Assembly: GCA_963844255.1 (NCBI GenBank)
Contig: CAWJNP010000028.1
Span: 6,223-70,222 of the forward strand
DNA: 64,000 nucleotides
Reading direction: 5' to 3'
Origin: SZAS-79 sp963844255
Lineage (GTDB): Bacteria; Pseudomonadota; Gammaproteobacteria; Burkholderiales; SG8-39
Made by a program: the position numbers and the translations under genes. This document shows, one piece after another, positions 17,111-24,999 of the stretch (positions are counted from its first letter, which is position 1; the number at the start of each line of letters is the position of its first letter). Below the pieces are notes generated by a model. That model was given only the letters and a program-made list of their open reading frames with translations, was not told the DNA's origin and did not search any database.

Positions 17111-18015
17111 GGCGCTGGCTCTCGCAGCATCGGCAGGCACTGGCATCCGCCATCGGAAAGCTGGCATCGCAGCGCGTCTCCAGCCTGCTGAACGTGCTGG
17201 TCATCGGCATCGCGCTGAGCCTTCCGGCCGGGGGCTACGTGGTGCTCGATAGCCTGCGGGGCATGACCCAGCGTTTTTCGCTGGAACCTCAGATGAGCGT
17301 GTTTCTCGAAGTTGGCGCAAAGACATCCGAGCGCGATGCGCTCGAGAAGCGGCTGAGAGTCGAGCCGCACCTCACGTCGATTCGGTTCGTGTCGCGCGAC
17401 GAGGCGCTGAAGCAACTGCGCAGCACCGAGGGCATGGCCGAAGTGATGGCGGCGCTGAACCGCAATCCCCTGCCGGACGCGTTCATCGTGACGCTCCGCG
17501 AGGCGCCTGCCGGGCAGCTGGAGGCGCTGGCGGAGTCCCTGCGCAAACAGCCGGGAGTAGCGCAGGTTCAGGCCGATTCGGCCTGGGCGCGAAGACTGTC
17601 CGCACTCCTGGACGTCGGTCGATTGGGGATGGCCCTGCTCGCGGCCTTGCTCGCCACGGGTCTGGTAGCGAGCACTTTCAACACCGTACGGCTCCAGGTT
17701 CTGACACAGCGGGAGGAAATCGAGGTCGCCAGGCTGCTCGGCGCGACCGACGGTTTCATCCGCCGGCCTTTCTACTACCTTGGCATGCTTCAGGGCCTGG
17801 CTGGTGGTGTGGTCGGCCTGGCCATTCTGGCGGGAAGCCTTTACTTCCTGAACCGGGGCGTCCGGGTACTTGCCCAGACTTATGGTTCCAGCTTCGAGCT
17901 CGCGTTTCTCGCGACCGGCGACGCAGTCGCCGTCGCCGCCTTTGCTGCTGTCCTCGGTTTTCTGGGCGCTTATCTGTCAGTAAGCGTATACTTACGTGGA
18001 ATGGAGCGCGGGTAA
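17107..18015 (+). CDS. ftsX: Cell division protein FtsX
   Basis: Membrane subunit of FtsEX. The 302-residue protein has a cytoplasmic N-terminus, a first transmembrane helix at about residues 27-45, a large periplasmic loop (about 50-160) that in the family contacts EnvC or other hydrolase activators, then three C-terminal helices. The characteristic cytoplasmic segment is QREEIEVARLLGATDGFIRRPFY, with the ends kept under 20 residues here. The start is a GTG at 17107 overlapping the ftsE stop by 4 bp (GTGA). Confidence 0.95.
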   Translation: MRRWLSQHRQALASAIGKLASQRVSSLLNVLVIGIALSLPAGGYVVLDSLRGMTQRFSLEPQMSVFLEVGAKTSERDALEKRLRVEPHLTSIRFVSRDEALKQLRSTEGMAEVMAALNRNPLPDAFIVTLREAPAGQLEALAESLRKQPGVAQVQADSAWARRLSALLDVGRLGMALLAALLATGLVASTFNTVRLQVLTQREEIEVARLLGATDGFIRRPFYYLGMLQGLAGGVVGLAILAGSLYFLNRGVRVLAQTYGSSFELAFLATGDAVAVAAFAAVLGFLGAYLSVSVYLRGMERG

Positions 18016-18053
18016 AAGGATTGCCCGAGAATATCCGGGAACTCTTGGAGGAA

Positions 18054-18080
18054 TTAGCACTCAAACCTGCAGAGTGCTAG
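18054..18080 (+). promoter_or_regulatory. CIRCE-like operator (HrcA site) upstream of rpoH
   Basis: TTAGCACTC, nine spacer bases, GAGTGCTAG. This matches the CIRCE consensus TTAGCACTC-N9-GAGTGCTAA at 17 of 18 arm positions, with the exact 9-bp spacer. It lies 25 bp before the rpoH ATG, between ftsX and rpoH. CIRCE is the binding site of the heat-shock repressor HrcA, so rpoH may be under HrcA control here. No hrcA gene is in the window. Confidence 0.88.
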
Positions 18081-18104
18081 AATTTCCCTCAAGGAGATAG
18101 CCAT

Positions 18105-18965
18105 ATGCAAACCGCGATGACCGTGCCGGCCCAGTTCCCGATTCCGATGCCCGTCGGGAGTCTGGACGCCTATATCCAGTCGGTAAACCGGTTCCCGCTG
18201 CTCAGCCTCGAGCAGGAGCAGAAACTCGCCCGCCAATACCGCGACACCGAGGATCTTGGCGCCGCCCGGGGTCTGGTGCTCTCGCACCTGCGCCTCGTGG
18301 TATCGGTTGCCCGCGGCTATCTGGGCTATGGCTTGCCGCATGCCGACCTGATCCAGGAAGGGAATATCGGCCTGATGAAGGCGGTCAAGCGCTACGACCC
18401 GGAGCGCGGTGTGCGTCTCGTGTCCTTCGCAATTCACTGGATCAAGGCCGAAATCCACGAATACATCCTGCGCAACTGGCGGATGGTCAAGCTCGCGACC
18501 ACGAAGGCGCAGCGCAAGCTGTTCTTCAATCTGCGCTCGATGCGGCGCGATTCGGGCACGTTGTCGCCAGAAGACATCAACCGGATGGCGACGGCGCTCA
18601 ACGTCAAGCCTGCGGAAGTCTCCGAAATGGAAATGCGGCTCGCGGGGCAGGAAATGACGTTCGAAGCCGACGACGATGACGAAACCTATGCGCCGGTCAA
18701 CTATCTGACCGCCGACGTGAACGCCGAACCCTCGAATGTGCTCGAGTCGACCGAATCCGAGCGCATGCGCACAGAAGGGCTGGCGAAAGCGCTCGAAAGC
18801 CTCGATCCGCGCAGCCGCCGCATCGTCGAGTCTCGCTGGCTGCAGGATAAAGACAGCCTGACCTTGCACGATCTCGCGGCCGAATTCAAGGTATCGGCGG
18901 AACGCATCAGGCAGATCGAGGCGAAGGCGCTGGAGAAAATGCGCAGGCTCATGGCGCCGGCCTGA
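18105..18965 (+). CDS. rpoH: RNA polymerase heat-shock sigma factor RpoH (sigma-32)
   Basis: A 286-residue group 3 sigma factor that directs transcription of heat-shock genes. Region 2 is GNIGLMKAVKRYDPERG and the following -10-binding FAIHWIKAEIHEYIL. It is directly followed by the RpoH box (QRKLFFNLR), which separates sigma-32 from other sigma-70 types. Region 4 ends with the helix-turn-helix LAAEFKVSAERIRQIEAKALEKM. A strong AAGGAG ribosome-binding site and a CIRCE-like operator precede the ATG. The position beside ftsEX and at the end of the cox cluster is typical for beta-proteobacteria. Confidence 0.98.
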   Translation: MQTAMTVPAQFPIPMPVGSLDAYIQSVNRFPLLSLEQEQKLARQYRDTEDLGAARGLVLSHLRLVVSVARGYLGYGLPHADLIQEGNIGLMKAVKRYDPERGVRLVSFAIHWIKAEIHEYILRNWRMVKLATTKAQRKLFFNLRSMRRDSGTLSPEDINRMATALNVKPAEVSEMEMRLAGQEMTFEADDDDETYAPVNYLTADVNAEPSNVLESTESERMRTEGLAKALESLDPRSRRIVESRWLQDKDSLTLHDLAAEFKVSAERIRQIEAKALEKMRRLMAPA

Positions 18966-18975
18966 ACGGCGCGCG

Positions 18976-19554
18976 CTATTCCTTCAGAAGCGTGCGGATG
19001 TCGTCCACCAGCGTGGCAATCTGGTCGTACTTCACGTAGAGACGCAGGCGGCCGGCGGGATCGAAGGCATAGCTGGCCGCCGTATGATCGAGTGTGTAGC
19101 TCCCCGGGGCCGTGCCATCGCGCTTTTCGAAGAACACCTTGAATTCTCTGGCAGTCTTGACCGTGGTTTCGGCGTCGCCATGGAGTCCGAGGAAACGCGG
19201 GTCAAATGCCGGCACGTACTGCGCGAGAACCTTGGGCGTGTCTCGCTCCGGATCGAGCGTAATGAAGAGCACCTGCACGCGGTCGGCATCGGCACCGAGT
19301 TTTCCCATCACCTGCTTCAGTTCCGCCAGCGTGGTCGGACAAACGTCGGGACAGTGGGTATAGCCGAAAAACACGATGACGACCTTGCCGCGAAAGTCCG
19401 CCAGGGTGCGCGGCTTTCCCGTATGGTCGGTGAGCGCAAACCCCTTGGCGTAGTCGGCGCCCGTGATATCGACATTCCTGAACTTCGGTCCGCCGCCGTC
19501 GCACGCAACCAGCAACAGCGCGGCGCAAAGCGCCAGGAATACGTTACGCAACAA
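18976..19554 (-). CDS. SCO1/SenC family copper chaperone lipoprotein
   Basis: A 192-residue protein with a lipoprotein-type signal (LLLVAC, Cys near residue 18) and a thioredoxin-like SCO domain. It delivers copper to the CuA site of cytochrome c oxidase subunit II, or acts as its thiol reductase. The Cu ligands are visible: CPDVCP in FGYTHCPDVCPTT and the distal His in YTLDHTAASY. It is the last gene of the reverse-strand oxidase assembly cluster, overlapping ctaB by 11 bp, and converges with rpoH. Confidence 0.94.
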   Translation of the reverse strand: MLRNVFLALCAALLLVACDGGGPKFRNVDITGADYAKGFALTDHTGKPRTLADFRGKVVIVFFGYTHCPDVCPTTLAELKQVMGKLGADADRVQVLFITLDPERDTPKVLAQYVPAFDPRFLGLHGDAETTVKTAREFKVFFEKRDGTAPGSYTLDHTAASYAFDPAGRLRLYVKYDQIATLVDDIRTLLKE

Positions 19555-20449
19555 GGTAGTGGTCGATGAGCAGCGCTGCGAACAGAAGCGACAGGTAGAG
19601 GATCGAGTAGCGGAAGGTCTTCTGTGCGAGCCGATCGCTGTAGTTCAGATAGATGCGCACGGCGTAGACGATGAATATGCCGCCCAGCACGATCGCCGCC
19701 GAGAAATAGAGCCAGCCGTTCATGCGCACCACGAACGGCAGCAACGAGGCGGCGAACATGATCAGGGTGTACAGAAGCACGTGAAGTCGCGTGAACTTCT
19801 GTCCGTGCGTGACCGGCAGCATGGGCAGTCCGGCCTTCGCGTACTCTTCGGTGCGATACAGGGCCAGCGCCCAGAAGTGCGGGGGCGTCCAGGTATAGAT
19901 GATCAGGAACAGCAGCATCGCCTCGGTCGTCACTTCGCCCGTCACCGCGGCCCAGCCGAGCACGGGCGGCATGGCGCCCGAGGCACCGCCGATCACGATG
20001 TTCTGCGGCGTCGCCGGCTTGAGGATCACCGTATAGATGATCGCGTAGCCAACGAAGGTCGCAAGCGTCAGCCACATGGTCAGCGGATTGACGAACACAT
20101 TCAGCAACCACAATCCCAGACCACCGACCGCGCCGGCAAACACCAGGGTCTGAAACGGCGAAAGATCGCCGCGCGGCAGCGGCCGCCAGCTTGTACGCTG
20201 CATGAGCGCGTCGATCTTCTGTTCAACGAGGCAATTGATGGCAGCCGCGGCACCAGCCACGAACGCAATGCCGAAAGTGCCCGCAAGCAGAATCTGCGGA
20301 GGCACCATGCCGGGCGTTGAAAGGAACATGCCGATCACGGCGGTAAAGACGATCAGCGAGACAACGCGAGGCTTGGTCAGCGCGTAGAACGCCCTGGCCT
20401 TCTGGGTCAGGGAGCGCGGCGTTGCGGAAAGCAGGGCTTGTGCGGACAT
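19544..20449 (-). CDS. ctaB: Protoheme IX farnesyltransferase (heme O synthase)
   Basis: UbiA-family polytopic membrane prenyltransferase converting heme B to heme O, the precursor of heme A for the aa3 oxidase. The first signature reads NCLVEQKIDALMQRT, where the usual first Asp of the NxxxDxxxD motif is replaced by Glu. The second conserved loop includes YRTEEYAKAGLPMLPV. About eight or nine hydrophobic helices are visible, and the length is usual (about 301 residues from the Met chosen). The frame opens further upstream to 20530 but the Met at 20449 fits the family. The gene follows ctaA. Confidence 0.95.
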   Translation of the reverse strand: MSAQALLSATPRSLTQKARAFYALTKPRVVSLIVFTAVIGMFLSTPGMVPPQILLAGTFGIAFVAGAAAAINCLVEQKIDALMQRTSWRPLPRGDLSPFQTLVFAGAVGGLGLWLLNVFVNPLTMWLTLATFVGYAIIYTVILKPATPQNIVIGGASGAMPPVLGWAAVTGEVTTEAMLLFLIIYTWTPPHFWALALYRTEEYAKAGLPMLPVTHGQKFTRLHVLLYTLIMFAASLLPFVVRMNGWLYFSAAIVLGGIFIVYAVRIYLNYSDRLAQKTFRYSILYLSLLFAALLIDHYLVA

Positions 20450-20459
20450 GTTGTCGGGA

Positions 20460-21524
20460 TCAGTCGTGCGAACCGGACGCCCGAAGGACGGGCGCCGCTT
20501 GGCGCGCCACCGGATCGAGCGCAAGTCCATGGAAAGAAACGTAGTTTATCACGATCATCACAGCGAGAAGGAGCGCCGCACCGGCGTTGTGGGCGGCAGC
20601 GAGCCAGAGCGGGAGGCCGAACGCAACGTTGGCCACGCCCAGCGTAATCTGCAGGCCGAGCGCGACGAAAAGCAGCGCGCCCAGTCGACGCAGCTCGGCG
20701 TGCAGCGTCAGCCGCAGCGCGGTGAGGCCGAGTATCACGGCTGCGACCATCGCGAACATCCGGTGGACCCAGTGGATCGCAGTCAACGCCTCTGCCGAAA
20801 GCAGGCCGCCATCGGGCGTCATGCCGAGTTCGCGTACCACGTGGAACGCATTGCCGAAATCCATCTCCGGGACGAGGGCGCCACGACACAGCGGCAGGTC
20901 CGGACACGCCAGTGCTGCGTAATTCGTGCTGACCCACCCACCGAACATGATCTGGACGCAAAGGACCGCGAGCGCGAGGATCGCAAGCCTTCTATGCGAG
21001 CGCACCCCGGTGACATCGCGCGCCGTGCTGAATTGCCACTCACGCAGCGCAAGCCATACAAGCAGTCCGAATGTGGTCATGCCACCGATCAGGTGGCCCG
21101 TGACGATCGCCGGCTTGAGGAGCATCGTCACCGTCCATTTTCCGAGGGTTGCCTGGACGCCGACGACAACGACGATCGCGGCGGGCAGCCAGGGTGCCTG
21201 GCCAAGTATGTGGCGGCGCAGCCACGCCAGTATGGCTATCGCGAGTATCAGCAATCCCAGGGTGCCCGCAAGGTAGCGATGGCCCATCTCCTTCCAGGCC
21301 TTGGGCATGGAGACCGGGCCGTGCGTGCCGCCCTGCGCGTCGACCGCGCGCGCAATCTGCCCTTCGGCGTGCACCGGACTCAGTTTTCCGTAGCAGCCCG
21401 GCCAGTCCGGGCAGCCGAGTCCGGCGTCCGAGAGACGCACGAAGGCGCCCACCACGACCACCACGAATGTCAGGCAGGCGGTCAGGAGAACCAGCCTTCC
21501 ATACCCAGACATCGGGATCTTCAT
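20460..21524 (-). CDS. ctaA: Heme A synthase CtaA/COX15
   Basis: Membrane monooxygenase that oxidises the C8 methyl of heme O to give heme A. From the Met at 21524 it has about 354 residues and eight hydrophobic helices. Conserved heme-ligand histidines are seen in MGHRYLAG, VTGHLIGG, IHWVHRMFA and AAHNAGAAL, and the first periplasmic loop carries the Cys pair GLGCPDWPGCYG. The longer upstream frame is not used because the Met at 21524 overlaps the preceding gene by 4 bp (ATGA) and gives the usual N-terminus. It is cotranscribed with ctaB. Confidence 0.95.
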   Translation of the reverse strand: MKIPMSGYGRLVLLTACLTFVVVVVGAFVRLSDAGLGCPDWPGCYGKLSPVHAEGQIARAVDAQGGTHGPVSMPKAWKEMGHRYLAGTLGLLILAIAILAWLRRHILGQAPWLPAAIVVVVGVQATLGKWTVTMLLKPAIVTGHLIGGMTTFGLLVWLALREWQFSTARDVTGVRSHRRLAILALAVLCVQIMFGGWVSTNYAALACPDLPLCRGALVPEMDFGNAFHVVRELGMTPDGGLLSAEALTAIHWVHRMFAMVAAVILGLTALRLTLHAELRRLGALLFVALGLQITLGVANVAFGLPLWLAAAHNAGAALLLAVMIVINYVSFHGLALDPVARQAAPVLRASGSHD

Positions 21525-22111
21525 CCGATCTGGGAGGCTTTCATCAGCCTCTGCAGGTCTTTCAACATCCGTGACGGATTCGGATCGCGAGGGAAGCGCA
21601 TCATCAGGTTGCCGAGCGGGTCGACCAGGTAGATGTGGTCCGTCGCGGACCGCTCGGCGGGAAATGCCGTACCGAAACCGCCTTCCTGCGGCCGCGCAAG
21701 CTGCGTGCCGTCGATCGCCTCGAGCAGCGCCGCTTTCGGTACCTGCGTGTCGGTCACCAGCCACACGCGCTCCACGCGCGTCATGTCCTTGCCGAGCGCC
21801 TTTCTCACTTGACGCATGAAATAGAGTTTGCGTTCGCAGTATGCGTCACAGGCACCGGAATCGAATTGCACAAGCAGCCATTTGCCGCGCATTTCGGAAA
21901 ACTTCAGCGGCCGCTGGTCGGCACCCAGCAGGGTGGCATTCGGAAGCGGTTGCGGGGGAAGCAGGGTCCCGTAATTCGCCGCACCGCCCGGCGTCCAGCC
22001 GAAAAAGTAGACGACATATCCGGCCAGCACCGGCAGCGCAAAAAACGCTGCCAGGGCAAGCAGCTTGATGCGCCCGCGCTTGACCGGGTCAGACGGCAGA
22101 AGATTGTTCAC
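21521..22111 (-). CDS. Membrane-anchored thioredoxin-fold oxidase assembly protein
   Basis: A 196-residue protein with one N-terminal transmembrane helix (about residues 16-36) and a periplasmic domain with an SCO/thioredoxin-like layout: LRGxW-type strand MRGKWLLVQFDSGAC followed by a CDAYCERKLY motif in the position of the SCO CxxxC. It is always found between SURF1 and ctaA in beta-proteobacterial oxidase clusters and is annotated as a cytochrome oxidase assembly protein. A thiol or copper role in CuA or CuB maturation is likely but unproven. It overlaps SURF1 by 23 bp and ctaA by 4 bp. Confidence 0.8.
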   Translation of the reverse strand: MNNLLPSDPVKRGRIKLLALAAFFALPVLAGYVVYFFGWTPGGAANYGTLLPPQPLPNATLLGADQRPLKFSEMRGKWLLVQFDSGACDAYCERKLYFMRQVRKALGKDMTRVERVWLVTDTQVPKAALLEAIDGTQLARPQEGGFGTAFPAERSATDHIYLVDPLGNLMMRFPRDPNPSRMLKDLQRLMKASQIG

Positions 22112-22818
22112 GTTTGAAACTCAGACTGAGAAAAATGATCACGGAAAGGGCTGCGATGAGATACCACTGGATCGCATAGCTTTCATGCGTCCCGACGCCG
22201 AAATCCGGGGCCGGCCAGTCGCGCACCAACCCGTCGTCGAGCGACGAGTTCTGCTGCAGAAACACGGGCTGGAGGGCCAGCCCGGACCAGCGTGAAAAAT
22301 CCTCGTTGGTCAGGCCCTGCCACACCACCCCCGTGGGCAAGCCGTCGCCGGCTGCCAGCACGCGCTGCGGGTGTGCGAGTCCCAGTCCGTCGACCGAGAC
22401 TTCCCCCACGGGCGTCCGGATCTGCGGGAGGTCCTCGCGCCTCGCATTACCCGCAATCCAGCCCCGGTTCACCAGTACATGCAGCGTACTGTTGGAGAGG
22501 CGCAGCGGCGTCACAACATAGTAACCGACGCGTCCCTTGTAGACCTTGTTGTCCAGAAGCACGGTGAATTTCGGCACGAACTCGCCTTTCGCGTGCAAGC
22601 GCTTGTATACCAGTGCGTCCGGGGAGGAAGGCACGCCCGGAATCGCGACCGGTGCCGCCCGCTCCGCCGCGTCGAATCGTGCCGCGAGGTCGCGCTTCTC
22701 GGCTGCGCGGCGTGTCTGCCAGTTTCCCAGCAGAAACCGTCGCGGCGCACGCAGCGAGGGCGAGCAGAAACGCCCACCAGCGCGGCTGGAAGCGCAGGCC
22801 TGCGACTCTAGAAGGCAT
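22089..22818 (-). CDS. SURF1 family oxidase assembly protein, one frameshift
   Basis: SURF1 proteins assist heme A insertion into subunit I. The N-terminal part from the Met at 22818 has the first transmembrane helix (WWAFLLALAACAATVSAG). The periplasmic domain (ALVYKRLHAKGEF, GRVGYYVVTPLRL, VLVNRGWI) and second transmembrane helix (WYLIAALSVIIFLSLSF) are in another frame. A single extra A near 22728 explains the break; removing it restores the conserved NWQxRRxxEK segment. The shift is probably a sequencing error. The gene is divergent from the small membrane protein at 22857. Confidence 0.9.
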
Positions 22819-22856
22819 CGGTAGAAGCGCTACTTTCCATCGGCTACACTGCATCC

Positions 22857-23057
22857 ATGCGCTACGTCGTCATCGTCATGCTTTTGCTGATCATCGGCAG
22901 CCTGGGTTCCGGGCTGTACTTCGTCATGCACGACCAGGGAGACTCGAAACGCGCGGTCAAGGCGCTCGCGATTCGCGTCGGCCTCTCCGTCGCACTCTTC
23001 CTGATTTTGATGGGCAGTTACTATTTTGGTTTCATTCCCGCCCGCGTAGGCAGCTGA
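22857..23057 (+). CDS. Twin transmembrane protein (DUF2909 family)
   Basis: A 66-residue protein with two transmembrane helices (about 3-24 and 43-62) joined by a short polar loop containing the HDQGDSKRAVKALAIRVGLS segment typical of DUF2909. These small proteins lie next to coxC and SURF1 in many proteobacteria and are presumed oxidase assembly or stability factors. It is the only + strand gene inside the oxidase locus. Confidence 0.8.
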   Translation: MRYVVIVMLLLIIGSLGSGLYFVMHDQGDSKRAVKALAIRVGLSVALFLILMGSYYFGFIPARVGS

Positions 23058-23067
23058 ATCCGTCGCT

Positions 23068-23098
23068 GAAAAAAAGATGCCGCACCAGGTGCGGCATC
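23068..23098 (-). terminator. Intrinsic terminator after coxC
   Basis: Near-perfect palindrome GATGCCGCACC/GGTGCGGCATC (23076-23098) followed on the reverse strand by a run of seven T (A-run 23069-23075). It lies about 105 bp beyond the coxC stop. It could also serve the convergent small gene ending at 23057, though no T-run follows on the + strand. Confidence 0.75.
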
Positions 23099-23202
23099 AA
23101 GTCTTGCTGCCTCCGGAATTCCCGACACGCGTCTTGGTGCGCGCGTGGGAACCCTCCTCCTCGTTGTTCTGCGCGCCGCAACACCTGCGGCGCAGCCCCT
23201 TC

Positions 23203-24069
23203 CTAGAGCCAGTAGACGAATATGAACAATCCGAGCCAGACCACGTCGACGAAGTGCCAGTACCATGCAACCGCCTCGAAGGCGAAGTGGTGGTCGGGCT
23301 TGAAATGTCCGGCGAGGCATCGCGCCAGGATCACGGTCAGCATGATCGCGCCGAGCGTCACGTGAAAACCGTGGAAACCGGTCAGCATGTAGAACGTCGA
23401 GCCGTACACGCCGGTGGACAGCTTGAGGTTGAGTTCCGAATAGCCGTGGCCGTACTCGATCACCTGGCACACGAGGAACGTTGCGCCCAGCGCTACGGTC
23501 AGGAACATGAACAGATTCAGCATTCCGCGCTTGTTTTCCTTCAACGCCCAATGCGCCACGGTGATCGTTACCCCGGAGGTCAACAACAGGAACGTGTTCA
23601 GCGCCGGGAGGCCCCAGGCCGCCATCGGAGTGAACTTCTCGGCGAACCCCGGTCCGGCCGAAGGCCAGTGGGCGGTGAATCCGGGCCAGAGAATCTCGTT
23701 GTGAAGCAGGCTCGCAAGGTCAGGCACCGAAACGACGCGCGCCCAGAACAGGGCACCGAAGAATCCAGCGAAGAACATCACTTCCGAAAAGATAAACCAG
23801 CTCATTCCCCAACGGAACGAGAGGTCGACGCGCTTCGAATAGCGTGCGGTCTCCGACTCATGGATCACGGCGCCGAACCATCGATACAGCATGTAAAGGA
23901 GGATCATCAGGCCCAGGGCGAGCGAGATATATCCCGCACTCATTCCGTTGAACGTGAAGATCGCCCCAAGTGCCATGCAGAAAATGCCCACCGAACCCAT
24001 GATCGGCCAAGGCATCGGCTGCGGTATGAAGTAGTCCGGCGTAGCTTCGGCGGTCGGATGTTGCGACAT
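23203..24069 (-). CDS. coxC: Cytochrome c oxidase subunit III
   Basis: A 288-residue integral membrane subunit of the aa3-type oxidase with seven hydrophobic helices. Family features are RWGMSWFIFSEVMFFAGFF, the Glu-bearing SEVMFF and EYGHGYSE segments, TGFHGFHVTLG, and the C-terminal AVAWYWHFVDVVWLGLF. Subunit III stabilises the proton pathway and binds lipids. It is downstream of ctaG and a DUF2970 gene on the same strand and ends before a terminator. Confidence 0.97.
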   Translation of the reverse strand: MSQHPTAEATPDYFIPQPMPWPIMGSVGIFCMALGAIFTFNGMSAGYISLALGLMILLYMLYRWFGAVIHESETARYSKRVDLSFRWGMSWFIFSEVMFFAGFFGALFWARVVSVPDLASLLHNEILWPGFTAHWPSAGPGFAEKFTPMAAWGLPALNTFLLLTSGVTITVAHWALKENKRGMLNLFMFLTVALGATFLVCQVIEYGHGYSELNLKLSTGVYGSTFYMLTGFHGFHVTLGAIMLTVILARCLAGHFKPDHHFAFEAVAWYWHFVDVVWLGLFIFVYWL

Positions 24070-24111
24070 GTTTTTCTCCCGTATTCCCTGTTTCCTGATT
24101 TCTGCAGACGG

Positions 24112-24318
24112 TCAGCTGGTTACCAGCTTTACCACCATGACCAGCGTCAGCACGAACAGCACCGCGCCGATCAGTCCGGCGACGATCACCTGCACCGGAC
24201 TGATGCTTACTGAATCCTTGTCGTAATCAGCCTTCTTCCTCACGCCGAAGAAAGACCAGAAGACCGCTTTCGCGACCGCGAAGAACGAGGCCCTCGGCCG
24301 CGCGTCCTGGGCCATCAT
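24112..24318 (-). CDS. DUF2970 small membrane protein
   Basis: A 68-residue protein with one C-terminal transmembrane helix (about 44-65) preceded by the conserved AVFWSFFGVRKKADYDKD segment of DUF2970. It lies between ctaG and coxC, overlapping the start of ctaG's stop region by 4 bp, as in most Burkholderiales. A role in oxidase assembly is inferred from position only. Confidence 0.85.
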   Translation of the reverse strand: MMAQDARPRASFFAVAKAVFWSFFGVRKKADYDKDSVSISPVQVIVAGLIGAVLFVLTLVMVVKLVTS

Positions 24319-24872
24319 GATTTCCCGCCCATTCCGGCAACCTCGAAAAACGTGTAAGACAATGTAATCGTATTCACGTCGTCGGGCAGCTTCGGGTCGA
24401 TGAGAAACACCACCGGCATGCGGCGTGTCTCACCCGCTGCGAATGTCTGCTTTGCAAAACAGAAGCACTCGAGCTTGCTGAAATACTGCCCCGCACGCTG
24501 CGGCCCGTAGCTCGGCACCGCTTGGGCGGTGATGGCCACCGGCTTAGTGTTGACGACCTCGAATTCCACGGTGGCGAGTTCACCCGGATGCACCGTGATG
24601 TGATTCTGCAGGGTGCGAAAGCGCCAGGGCAGATTGTGCGCATTGGCATCGAACTCGATCGTGATGGTGCGCGAGTAATCCACCTGGGTATTCGACACGA
24701 CATTCGCGGCTGCTACCGGCTCAAGGTTGTTGAGCCCCAGCGCAAGGCAGATCTGCTTGTAGAACGGCACAAGGGCGTAGCCAAATCCGAACATCAGCGA
24801 AGCGACGATCGAAAGCTTCACCAGCATCCGCCGGTTGTCGCCGCCTGAGTGATAACCCGGGGCCGTACTCAT
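24315..24872 (-). CDS. ctaG: Cytochrome c oxidase assembly protein CtaG/Cox11
   Basis: Cox11-type copper chaperone that inserts CuB into subunit I. From the Met at 24872 it has 185 residues: an N-terminal transmembrane helix (about 18-34), the PFYKQICLALG Cys, and the paired copper-binding CFCF motif in KLECFCFAKQTF. The C-terminal PVVFLIDPKLPDDV strand and YTFFEV are typical. The start overlaps the stop of the 32-residue gene upstream (ATGA), showing coupling. Confidence 0.95.
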   Translation of the reverse strand: MSTAPGYHSGGDNRRMLVKLSIVASLMFGFGYALVPFYKQICLALGLNNLEPVAAANVVSNTQVDYSRTITIEFDANAHNLPWRFRTLQNHITVHPGELATVEFEVVNTKPVAITAQAVPSYGPQRAGQYFSKLECFCFAKQTFAAGETRRMPVVFLIDPKLPDDVNTITLSYTFFEVAGMGGKS

Positions 24873-24967
24873 CTGATCAGCCAGTACTTGACGATCACGG
24901 CGGCGAAAAACACCAGCGCGACTGCGGCAAGGATCAGACCGGTCCTCGCGTTGCGGCTCAGAGGCAT
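24869..24967 (-). CDS. Cytochrome oxidase small assembly protein
   Basis: A 32-residue protein starting at the Met at 24967: a few basic residues, then one transmembrane helix and a basic end (VKYWLIR). Tiny single-helix proteins of this kind sit between coxA and ctaG across beta-proteobacteria. The gene overlaps ctaG by 4 bp. The frame is open further upstream to 25087, but that extension would overlap coxA and lacks family similarity. Confidence 0.75.
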   Translation of the reverse strand: MPLSRNARTGLILAAVALVFFAAVIVKYWLIR

Positions 24968-24999
24968 GTCTGCGGCCGTCCCATCGAATGCCCTGGATG

